Positions 1 to 4,864 of a stretch of 5,538 nt of DNA are shown piece by piece. Position numbers and translations under genes: made by a program. This stretch comes from Pseudomonadota bacterium. Its GTDB lineage: Bacteria; Myxococcota; Polyangia; GCA-2747355; JACKDQ01. The number at the start of each line of letters is the position of its first letter. Positions within the stretch are counted from its first letter, which is position 1. The notes under the pieces were generated by a model that saw only the letters and a program-made list of their open reading frames with translations, had not been told where the DNA came from and did no database searches. The DNA is taken from positions 1-5,538 of the forward strand of contig JAUVBO010000273.1 of NCBI GenBank assembly GCA_030591195.1. The letters are read 5' to 3'.

Positions 1-1
1 A

Positions 2-21
2 CATCTGGAAAGGGCCTCCTT
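2..21 (-). promoter_or_regulatory. Ribosome binding site and probable start codon of a divergent gene running off the left edge
   Basis: Read on the minus strand, a full AAGGAGG (complement of 15-21) is followed by a 10-base spacer and an ATG (complement of 2-4). Only the start codon and one further base are in the window, so nothing can be said about the product. The call is supported by a well-spaced promoter directly upstream on the same strand (40-68). Confidence 0.5.
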
Positions 22-39
22 GGGTCTTAGAGGCTATCA

Positions 40-68
40 ATGCTACGGGGTCACCTGGAGCATGACAA
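40..68 (-). promoter_or_regulatory. Sigma-70-type promoter for the divergent left-edge gene
   Basis: On the minus strand TTGTCA (complement of 63-68) is separated by exactly 17 bases from TAGCAT (complement of 40-45), close to the housekeeping -35/-10 consensus with ideal spacing. Predicted initiation near position 33 would leave a leader of about 29 bases that includes the AAGGAGG at 15-21. Promoter, ribosome site and ATG lie in the right order and at the right distances, which makes a chance match less likely. Confidence 0.45.
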
Positions 69-75
69 CCGTTGT
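65..75. promoter_or_regulatory. Small palindrome over the -35 box, possible operator
   Basis: ACAAC-C-GTTGT is a perfect inverted repeat with 5-base arms around one central base. It overlaps the -35 box of the leftward promoter (63-68) and sits between the two divergent genes. A second, looser pair, ATGCT (40-44) and AGCAT (59-63), frames the spacer of the same promoter. Placement fits a repressor or activator site. Arms this short also occur by chance, so this is only a candidate. Confidence 0.25.
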
Positions 76-102
76 TTGGCATCGACGCGTGACCACCCAC
101 TA

Positions 103-132
103 TTCAGGCGACGACGTCCCAGACGATATATT
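103..132 (+). promoter_or_regulatory. Weak candidate promoter for the SDR-like gene
   Basis: TATATT at 127-132 is a good -10 match standing out in GC-rich sequence. The best -35 at acceptable spacing is the poor TTCAGG at 103-108 (18-base spacer). It would give a leader of about 74 bases before the ATG at 213. An alternative is TTGGCA (76-81) with TATTCA (101-106), whose 19-base spacer is long. Confidence 0.2.
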
Positions 133-212
133 CAGATTTGCACGTCGACGGCTTTCGGGGCGACCGCGTTTCGGCTAAAACGCTGGCCGAACGAAACGAG
201 GGGTGGAGTCCG

Positions 213-1004
213 ATGGATCTCGGTCTGAACGGAAAAATCGCGCTGGTTGCTGCCTCGAGCCGAGGGCTCGGGCGCGCCGTAGCCGCCACCCTGGCCCGGG
301 AGGGGACGCGGGTGGCGATGTGCGCGCGGACCCTCGATGATCTCGAAGCCGCCGCCGACCGGATATGTCAGGACACAGGCGCTGATGTGTGCACGGTGGC
401 CGCCGACCTCGCCGAGCCGGAGGCTGCGGCGCGGGTCATCGACTCCGTGCTCGAGCAGTGGGGAGGCCTCGACATCCTCGTCAACAACACCGGCGGGCCG
501 CCGCTGGGGTCGTTCGACGACTTCGACGACCTAGCCTGGCACCAAGCCGGCGAGCTGGTGTTGATGAGCGCCGTGCGCCTGGCCCGGGCCGCGGTGCCCC
601 CGATGAGGAAGCGAGGGGGTGGCCGGATCATCAACATCACCAGCATCGCGGTGAAGCAGCCGATCGCTGGCTTGTTGTTGAGCAACGCCTACCGGGCTGC
701 GGTGACCGGCATGGCCAAGACGCTGGCCGCCGAGCTCGCCCCGGACAACATCCTCGTCAACAACGTCTGCCCCGGAAAGATCGCCACCGATCGGCTGCTG
801 CAGCTCGACCAGCAGCGCGCCGAGCGCAGTGGGACCTCCGTCGAGCACGTCCGCAGCGAGGGACAGCGCGCGATCCCGCTCGGCCGCTACGGCCAACCCG
901 ACGAGCTGGCCGCCCTGGTCGCCTTCCTCGCATCGAGCCAGGCGAGCTACGTCACCGGCGCGACGATCCAGTGCGACGGGGGGCTCTCTCGCGGCCTCCT
1001 CTGA
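213..1004 (+). CDS. SDR-family protein, BKR-like subgroup with non-canonical active site
   Basis: The product is a 263-residue cytoplasmic protein with the Rossmann fold of short-chain dehydrogenases/reductases. The N-terminal dinucleotide loop reads AASSRGLG (13-20) in place of TGxxxGxG, and the usual NNAG is NNTGGPP (91-97). Serine 144 of the catalytic set is present. The YxxxK pair aligns to S157 and R161 in LSNAYR, and the usual helix-4 Asn is not evident. The C-terminal stretch from about 187 (CPGKIATDRLLQLD, then IPLGRYGQPDELAALVAFLAS and CDGG) matches the subgroup annotated as beta-ketoacyl reductase-like SDR, whose catalytic tetrad is known to be imperfect. Substrate and reaction therefore cannot be assigned, and reductase activity is uncertain. 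I chose ATG 213 because GAGGGG ends 9 bases and GGAG 4 bases upstream. A TTG at 138 would add 25 residues lacking SDR character. The gene appears monocistronic and faces a convergent unit. Confidence 0.93.
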   Translation: MDLGLNGKIALVAASSRGLGRAVAATLAREGTRVAMCARTLDDLEAAADRICQDTGADVCTVAADLAEPEAAARVIDSVLEQWGGLDILVNNTGGPPLGSFDDFDDLAWHQAGELVLMSAVRLARAAVPPMRKRGGGRIINITSIAVKQPIAGLLLSNAYRAAVTGMAKTLAAELAPDNILVNNVCPGKIATDRLLQLDQQRAERSGTSVEHVRSEGQRAIPLGRYGQPDELAALVAFLASSQASYVTGATIQCDGGLSRGLL

Positions 1005-1019
1005 TCACCTAGGGGGCTC

Positions 1020-1037
1020 TCGCGAGCTTGCTCGCGA
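1020..1037. terminator. Hairpin between convergent genes, probable bidirectional terminator
   Basis: TCGCGAGC (1020-1027) and GCTCGCGA (1030-1037) are perfect 8-base complements. In practice this gives a 7-bp stem with a 4-base CTTG loop. It lies in the 41-base gap between the SDR-like stop (1004) and the end of the CRP-like gene (1046), where both transcripts should stop. No T-run follows on either side, so it is not a classic intrinsic terminator and may act as an RNA 3'-end stabiliser or with Rho. Confidence 0.5.
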
Positions 1038-1045
1038 CGAACCGC

Positions 1046-1711
1046 TCAGGCCTCGGAAGCGCGCCGCTTCAAGTCGAGGAATTCTATAAATTCCTGCAAT
1101 TTGCCGACCTCGGCCACCACGAAGACCCCCGCGGGCCCGGACGCAGATTCCGCCCGGGTTAGCAGGTCCGCCCGCTCCAATCGGTCGACCACCGTCCGCA
1201 CCTCATCGACAGCCAGCCCGAGGCGTTCGGCCAGTTGCTCGTGGGTGATCTCGACCGCCACCCCGGCCGGGTGCGGCACCCCCGCGTGCTCGGCCTCCTG
1301 CTGCAGGCAGTGGACGACCCGAGCGTTCGGATCGCGAAACAGCAGCGCCTCGACCTGGCGACCCATCGCGTCGAGCCGCCCGGCGAGCTTCTTGATCATC
1401 CTCACCGCGATCTCGGTGTTGCTCCGGATCATCGACTCGAAGGTCTGGCCGTCGATCACCAGCAGGCGCGAATCCTCGGGCGTCCGGGCGGTGGCCGAGC
1501 GGGGCTGGTTGTTGATGATCGCCATCTCGCCGAAAAACTCGCCCGGTGGCAGGACCGCGAGCACGGTCTCCCGTCCGCGAACCTGGCGCACGATCTCGAC
1601 GCGTCCCGAGCAGACGACGTACATCTCCGAGCCGCCCTGTCCCTGCTCGAAGAGCACCGTGCCGGCCGGGAAGAAGCGCCCAAACTTGCGAAATAGTGAA
1701 TCCGTGTCCAT
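1046..1711 (-). CDS. CRP/FNR-family cyclic nucleotide-binding-domain regulator
   Basis: The 221-residue protein has the CRP/FNR layout. A cyclic nucleotide-binding beta-roll (about 10-95) is followed by a long dimerisation helix (about 97-126) and a C-terminal winged helix-turn-helix (about 150-186; ITHEQLAERLGL then the presumed recognition helix AVDEVRTVVDRL). The phosphate-binding cassette is well kept: GEFFGEM (57-63) with E62, then R71-S72, corresponding to E72 and R82-S83 of E. coli CRP. The adenine-contacting T127/S128 of CRP align to M116/G117, and the DNA-contacting R180/E181/R185 align to V168/D169/T173. Ligand and operator are thus probably not those of CRP. There is no N-terminal FNR cysteine cluster. 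AAGG (complement of 1720-1723) sits 8 bases before the ATG. The gene starts 20 bp after the cmk stop and is probably co-transcribed with it. Confidence 0.88.
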   Translation of the reverse strand: MDTDSLFRKFGRFFPAGTVLFEQGQGGSEMYVVCSGRVEIVRQVRGRETVLAVLPPGEFFGEMAIINNQPRSATARTPEDSRLLVIDGQTFESMIRSNTEIAVRMIKKLAGRLDAMGRQVEALLFRDPNARVVHCLQQEAEHAGVPHPAGVAVEITHEQLAERLGLAVDEVRTVVDRLERADLLTRAESASGPAGVFVVAEVGKLQEFIEFLDLKRRASEA

Positions 1712-1731
1712 CTGATTGACCTTCGCAGAAT

Positions 1732-2454
1732 CTAGCCGCGGGGACGGTGGTTACGCAAGTCGCCCCGTCTCTCGTCGACCAGGGCAACGATTCGCCCGAC
1801 GACCTGGTCGACATCGAGCGTCGTGGTGTCGAGCCGGACGGCGTCGGCGGCGACCTTGAGCGGGGCCACCGCCCGTTCGCTGTCGGCGCGATCCCGCTGT
1901 CGGGCGGCCTCGAGCACCTCCTGGTAGCTGACCCCATGGCCCGCGGCCACCAACTGCTGCTGTCGTCGGCGGGCGCGCTCCTCGGCGGAAGCGTCGAGGT
2001 AGACCTTCACCGTCGCCGACGGGAAGACCACCGTCGTCACGTCACGCCCCTCGGCGACCACCGATCCTCGGCGGGCGAAGGATCGCTGGATGTCGAGCAG
2101 GGCGTCGCGCACGGCGGGGTGACGGCTCACGGCCGACGCCCCCTCCGATACCTCCGGTGTGCGGATCGCCGCCGATACATCCTCGCCTGCGAGCAGCACG
2201 CGGTTTTCTGCACCGCGACGCTCGAAGTGGACGTCGAGCAGGCTGGTCAACGCCGCGAGCCTCTCCTCGTCGTCCCAGGAGACCCCTTGCCGACGGGCCT
2301 GCAGCGCCACCGTGCGATAGAGCGCGCCGGTGTCGAGCAACGGGAAGCCGAACCGGTCGGCGACCAGCCTGGCCACCGTCGACTTGCCCGACCCTGCCGG
2401 GCCATCGATGGCGACCACCGTGTGGCGCTCACCGGTCTCGCGTGGGTAACTCAT
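1732..2454 (-). CDS. cmk: Cytidylate kinase (CMP/dCMP kinase)
   Basis: The enzyme transfers phosphate from ATP to CMP or dCMP, giving CDP/dCDP for nucleic acid and phospholipid synthesis in the cytoplasm. The 240-residue length fits the bacterial family (E. coli about 227). The Walker A loop GPAGSGKST is at 18-26, the CMP-binding LDTGALYR at 40-47, the EGRD motif at 135-138 before TVVFP, and the lid region with RRRQQQ near 162-167. RDRADSERAVAPL (187-199) keeps the paired arginines (R187, R194) that contact CMP in the E. coli enzyme. One oddity is T140 where GRDxGTVVFP usually has Gly. I chose the ATG at 2454 because AGGAG lies 6 bases upstream and the P-loop is then at the normal distance from the N terminus. 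A longer reading back to 2715 would run through the divergent membrane-protein gene. It heads a two-gene unit with the CRP-like regulator. Confidence 0.95.
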   Translation of the reverse strand: MSYPRETGERHTVVAIDGPAGSGKSTVARLVADRFGFPLLDTGALYRTVALQARRQGVSWDDEERLAALTSLLDVHFERRGAENRVLLAGEDVSAAIRTPEVSEGASAVSRHPAVRDALLDIQRSFARRGSVVAEGRDVTTVVFPSATVKVYLDASAEERARRRQQQLVAAGHGVSYQEVLEAARQRDRADSERAVAPLKVAADAVRLDTTTLDVDQVVGRIVALVDERRGDLRNHRPRG

Positions 2455-2506
2455 CCAGAACTCCTGCACTGCGGGCGAAGGGGATACTCGCACATCACGG
2501 GAGGTT
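2455..2506. promoter_or_regulatory. Short divergent intergenic region between cmk and the membrane-protein gene
   Basis: Only 52 bases separate the two divergent starts, so the control elements must overlap each other or the coding sequences. On the plus strand GATACT (2483-2488) is a possible -10 box with no good -35, and GGGAGG (2499-2504) is a Shine-Dalgarno lying only 2 bases before GTG 2507. I cannot identify a convincing cmk promoter here. It probably lies within the first codons of the divergent gene. Confidence 0.3.
2461..2465 (-). promoter_or_regulatory. Shine-Dalgarno site setting the cmk start
   Basis: AGGAG on the minus strand lies 6 bases before the ATG at 2454-2452. It fixes the cmk start and excludes the longer in-frame extension. 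Confidence 0.7.
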
Positions 2507-3298
2507 GTGAGTACTATCTGGGGCTCGATGGAGTCCGAGCGCGCGCAAGAGAAGTGGGGCATCTGGGATCTGGCGATCCTCGTGCTCGGGCTGAATCTCT
2601 GGGCGACCTTTGATCTGATTCCCGCGCTGCACCAGCCCAAGGCCCTGGCGGCGAGCATCTGGCTGCTGACCGCCGTCCCGCTGGTGCTGCTGGCGGGTGG
2701 GTCGCTGCTGCGCAACCGCGCGCTGTTGCTCGGCGCCTATCCGGTCTCCCTGCTCGCTCCGATCGTCGCCGCTCCCCGGCTCGTGGGCGTCAACGTCTAT
2801 TCCCGGTGGAGTTTCCTGTTGGTCTCGGCCAGCTTCCTCGTCTACACCCTGGGTGCCGCGCTGTTGTTGCAGTCGCTCGCGACCCCGGCGCCGGCGGCAG
2901 ACCGCAAGCAGCTGCACCCAGCCCAGCCATCGGGCACGGTGCGCCAGCGCCGGCGGATCTATCTGGCGATGGCCGTGCTGACGGCGGCCTTTCCGGTGGC
3001 CCTGATAGCGACCCTATACCTGGACCCCGCGGTCCAGGAGGCCTTTCGCAAGCACTACCCCGAGCGGGCCACCGCCGCCGCGGTACTGTTCGGCGCGCTG
3101 GCCATGGGCCTGTGGCTGCTGCTGTTTCATCGCTATTTCTACCGCACCCTGCGGACCCACATTCGTGGTGACCGCGACGCGCGGGCTGACCTGGTGATCC
3201 TGCGCCACGACCTGCGAAGGCCGGGCCCGCGCCCCCAGTTCTACCTCTGGGTCGCCCTGGCCCTTGGAATGATGGTGGCCCTCTACCTCGCCCGCTAG
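2507..3298 (+). CDS. Seven-helix integral membrane protein of unknown function
   Basis: I do not recognise this family. The 263-residue product is very hydrophobic, with about seven predicted membrane segments: 21-41, 46-65, 72-89, 101-124, 151-172, 188-212 and 244-262. A polar, proline- and basic-rich loop lies between segments 4 and 5 (125-150, containing RQRRR at 146-150). Another basic loop (213-243) precedes the last helix, which ends almost at the C terminus. The basic loops suggest, by the positive-inside rule, that they face the cytoplasm. No catalytic or transporter motif is visible. The start is uncertain: GTG 2507 has GGGAGG only 2 bases upstream, while ATG 2528 (256 residues) has a weak GGGG 4 bases upstream and keeps every membrane segment. 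It is the first gene of the rightward cluster and is divergent from cmk. The next gene begins 39 bp downstream. Confidence 0.8.
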   Translation: MSTIWGSMESERAQEKWGIWDLAILVLGLNLWATFDLIPALHQPKALAASIWLLTAVPLVLLAGGSLLRNRALLLGAYPVSLLAPIVAAPRLVGVNVYSRWSFLLVSASFLVYTLGAALLLQSLATPAPAADRKQLHPAQPSGTVRQRRRIYLAMAVLTAAFPVALIATLYLDPAVQEAFRKHYPERATAAAVLFGALAMGLWLLLFHRYFYRTLRTHIRGDRDARADLVILRHDLRRPGPRPQFYLWVALALGMMVALYLAR

Positions 3299-3306
3299 CG
3301 CTCGGC

Positions 3307-3312
3307 TATACT
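3307..3312 (+). promoter_or_regulatory. Candidate -10 box upstream of the small membrane-protein gene
   Basis: TATACT differs from the -10 consensus at one position and stands out in the 39-base gap between two genes. No recognisable -35 lies 16-18 bases upstream. Initiation near 3319 would give a leader of roughly 19 bases. It may be an internal promoter that raises expression of the downstream genes. Confidence 0.35.
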
Positions 3313-3337
3313 CTGGCGGACGCGCCTGTGGCTCACC

Positions 3338-3526
3338 ATGCGCAAGTACTTCTACGAAATCCTCTCCGTGTTGCTCTTTGGCGGCAGCATGGTGTTCTTC
3401 GTCGAGTGCATTCGCTTCCTCTCGAGGCGCGACTACGTCGCCGCGATGATGCTGATGCTGATCGGATTCGCCGTGATCCGCGTCGGAGCCGAGCTGGCGC
3501 GCCTGGCGATGATCGATCGCCAGTGA
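3338..3526 (+). CDS. Small two-helix membrane protein, hypothetical
   Basis: The 62-residue protein consists almost entirely of two hydrophobic helices (about 6-28 and 33-57) joined by a tight basic turn, SRRD (29-32). The turn is probably cytoplasmic, which places both ends outside. Charged residues fall inside or at the edge of the helices (E23, R26, R48, E52, R55), suggesting ion pairs between helices or with a partner. No family with a known function is recognised. Coding status is supported by the start ATG, the strongly patterned hydrophobicity and the neat fit between two same-strand genes. No clear Shine-Dalgarno is seen. The stop TGA (3524-3526) overlaps a GTG that is an alternative start of the next gene. 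The competing long reading frame over the same bases gives an arginine-rich, unpatterned peptide and is rejected. Confidence 0.72.
   Translation: MRKYFYEILSVLLFGGSMVFFVECIRFLSRRDYVAAMMLMLIGFAVIRVGAELARLAMIDRQ
3504..3522 (+). other. Perfect stem-loop at the end of the small membrane-protein gene
   Basis: TGGCGAT (3504-3510) and ATCGCCA (3516-3522) are perfect complements around a 5-base loop. The stem ends one base before GTG 3523 and 22 bases before the GAGGG at 3545. It may modulate translation of the downstream lipoprotein gene or processing of the message. It lies in coding sequence, so chance is possible. Confidence 0.3.
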
Positions 3527-3544
3527 GACGATCTGCGGGGAATC

Positions 3545-3549
3545 GAGGG
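3545..3549 (+). promoter_or_regulatory. Shine-Dalgarno site supporting the TTG start of the lipoprotein gene
   Basis: GAGGG lies 6 bases before TTG 3556, an ideal distance. The alternative GTG 3523 has no ribosome site and directly follows a stem-loop. Confidence 0.5.
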
Positions 3550-3555
3550 CATGAG

Positions 3556-4491
3556 TTGAACGCAGCGGCAAATCGAGGCAGCGGCGGTGCTCTGGCCGCC
3601 GCTGCGCTCGCGGTGGGGCTCCTGGTGGGCTGCGGCGGCGAGCCAAAGCCCGTGGCCGAGCGCCTCGATCGGGTGCACGCGACCACCACCGTGCTCGCGC
3701 GCGTCAACGGCGCGCCGATCACCGTCGACGACCTGCGCCATCAGCTCGCCGATGAGGGCGGCGCTCCGCGGCAAGCCCTGAACCGATTGGTCCACTTCGA
3801 GTTGCTCGCACAGGAGGCGAGACGCCGCGGCCTCGGCCAGCGTCCTGAGGTCGCGCGAATGCAGAAGCGGGCCAGCGCCAACCTCTTCATCCGCCGGGTC
3901 TTCGGTGACCGGTTCACCGAGGCGAGCATCCCCGACCGGCTGGTGAGGCGGGCCTACAAGGTCAACGAGGCGCACTACAAGCACCCTGAGATGGTCCGGA
4001 TCGGCAATATCATGGTCGCGCTCCCGACGCGCAAGGCGGACCGCACACCTCAGGCAAGGCGCCAGGCGCGACACCTCGCGACGCGGGCCCTGGCCCGGGC
4101 CCGAGCGCGCCGCGTGAAGAGCTATGACGAGATGGCGGCGGTGGCTCGCGAGCTGCGCGAGGGGCCCCTGCCTCCCGGCGTGCGAGTCAACTTCGAGAAG
4201 ATCCAGACCACCTGGCTGCCAGGCACGCGGACGCCGCTGAGCAAGGCCGCCTTCGCCCTCGAGGCGGGACAGCTCAGCGACGTGGTCGAGACCGTCTATG
4301 CCTTCTACGTCGTCTGGCTTGAGCGAAAGATTCCCGCCAAGAACGTCCCGGTGTCCGCCGTCGACGCCGAGATCCGCCCGCGGATCTTCGACGAGGCACG
4401 AAAGATCGTCTTCGAGGAGCTCGTCACCAAGCTTGAGCGGTCGCACAACGTCCAGTACTTCCTCGACGCGGTGCAACAGGCGGCGCCGTGA
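3556..4491 (+). CDS. Lipoprotein of the SurA/PpiC (parvulin-like) chaperone family
   Basis: The 311-residue product starts with a lipoprotein signal: hydrophobic stretch 12-25, then lipobox L23-V24-G25-C26, so it should be lipidated at Cys26 and face the periplasm. A SurA/PrsA-type N-domain follows (about 46-145), with VNGAPIT (50-56), LVHFELLAQEARRRGL (78-93) and YKVNEAHYKHPEMVRI (134-149). Region 149-260 resembles a parvulin domain (IGNIMVALP, AAFALEAGQLSDVVETVYAFYVVWLE). The two histidines typical of active parvulins, in HIL and near the C-terminal GxHII motif, are replaced (N151 and Y251), so it is probably a chaperone without isomerase activity. Clients would be outer-membrane or secreted proteins. 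TTG 3556 is chosen for its GAGGG at 6 bases and normal-length signal. GTG 3523 would give 322 residues and a 4-bp overlap with the upstream gene. The Roadblock gene begins 10 bp downstream. Confidence 0.8.
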   Translation: MNAAANRGSGGALAAAALAVGLLVGCGGEPKPVAERLDRVHATTTVLARVNGAPITVDDLRHQLADEGGAPRQALNRLVHFELLAQEARRRGLGQRPEVARMQKRASANLFIRRVFGDRFTEASIPDRLVRRAYKVNEAHYKHPEMVRIGNIMVALPTRKADRTPQARRQARHLATRALARARARRVKSYDEMAAVARELREGPLPPGVRVNFEKIQTTWLPGTRTPLSKAAFALEAGQLSDVVETVYAFYVVWLERKIPAKNVPVSAVDAEIRPRIFDEARKIVFEELVTKLERSHNVQYFLDAVQQAAP

Positions 4492-4493
4492 GG
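4490..4493 (+). promoter_or_regulatory. Shine-Dalgarno site setting the Roadblock gene start
   Basis: GAGG overlaps the stop codon of the lipoprotein gene (4489-4491) and lies 8 bases before GTG 4502. The arrangement suggests translational coupling and excludes the upstream in-frame extension beginning at 4298. Confidence 0.6.
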
Positions 4494-4501
4494 TCTTCTG
4501 G

Positions 4502-4864
4502 GTGACTGTCTTTGCCGACATCCTCAAGGCCGCGATCGCGGCGGTCCCCGGCGCCCGAGGTGCCACCTTCGCCGACTCGGAGGGCGAGACCGTCGACGGA
4601 TTTTCGTCGTCGATCGGCGACACCAACCTGAAGCTGTTCGGTGCCCACTGGGGGATCGTCTATCACCTGGCGCGTATCGCCTGGACGAAGGCTGGCAGCG
4701 GACAGATCGAGGAGCTGCTGCTCGAGTTTGACGGGGAGCGAACGATCATCCGCCGGGTCACCGACGAGTACTACGTCGTGATGCTGCTCGCGCACGACAG
4801 CAACCTCGCCGCGGCGAGGAGCGCGCTCGAGATGGCCGAGGCCCGCCTCCGGGAGGAGATGTGA
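4502..4864 (+). CDS. Roadblock/LC7 domain protein (MglB-like)
   Basis: The 120-residue protein is a single Roadblock/LC7 domain. It starts with helix ADILKAAIAAVPG (5-17) and the strand-turn GARGATFADSEGETVDG (17-33). A central helix follows (about 41-64), then strands ELLLEFDGERTIIRRV (71-86) and YYVVMLLAHD (90-99), and a last helix beginning SNLAAARSALEMAEARLREEM (100-120). This order is the family hallmark. Bacterial members such as MglB of Myxococcus dimerise and regulate small Ras-like GTPases, or act as cytoplasmic scaffolds in polarity and signalling. No signal peptide or membrane helix is present. No GTPase gene is visible in this window, so the partner is unknown. GTG 4502 is chosen because GAGG lies 8 bases upstream and the domain then begins at once. 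Its TGA overlaps the GTG of the next gene by 4 bases, which suggests coupled translation. Confidence 0.8.
   Translation: MTVFADILKAAIAAVPGARGATFADSEGETVDGFSSSIGDTNLKLFGAHWGIVYHLARIAWTKAGSGQIEELLLEFDGERTIIRRVTDEYYVVMLLAHDSNLAAARSALEMAEARLREEM
4852..4856 (+). promoter_or_regulatory. Shine-Dalgarno site for the DUF4350-like gene
   Basis: GGAGG, inside the last codons of the Roadblock gene, lies 4 bases before GTG 4861. The GTGA overlap of start and stop codons is typical of coupled genes. Confidence 0.6.

Noticed and set aside
138..212. TTG 138 as start of the SDR-like gene
   Set aside because: The extra 25 residues do not belong to the fold, and ATG 213 has good ribosome binding sequence just upstream.
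40..228. 62-codon plus-strand frame in the left regulatory region
   Set aside because: It is composed of unpatterned Arg-rich sequence, has no ribosome site, and overlaps the promoters and the start of the SDR-like gene.
1101..1715. Plus-strand open frames opposite the CRP-like gene
   Set aside because: The minus-strand CRP/FNR domain structure is clear, and these products are Ser/Arg/Thr-rich shadows.
1747..2613. Plus-strand open frame (288 codons) opposite cmk
   Set aside because: The minus strand here encodes cytidylate kinase with every motif in place, and the plus-strand product shows no recognisable pattern.
2455..2715. N-terminal extension of cmk by 87 residues
   Set aside because: It would overlap the divergent membrane-protein gene, lacks kinase sequence, and a good AGGAG marks the ATG at 2454.
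3328..3555. Upstream extension of the lipoprotein frame to GTG 3328
   Set aside because: It would bury the signal peptide under about 75 arginine-rich residues and overlap the small membrane-protein gene.
4085..4105. GGGCCC repeats that could form a hairpin inside the lipoprotein gene
   Set aside because: They are explained by GC-rich Ala/Arg codons in a helical stretch; no boundary or regulatory position is involved.
3433..4626. Long minus-strand open frame (397 codons) opposite the lipoprotein gene
   Set aside because: It is antisense to well-supported genes, its translation is rich in Arg, Gly, His and Asp without domain pattern, and GC-rich DNA commonly yields such frames.
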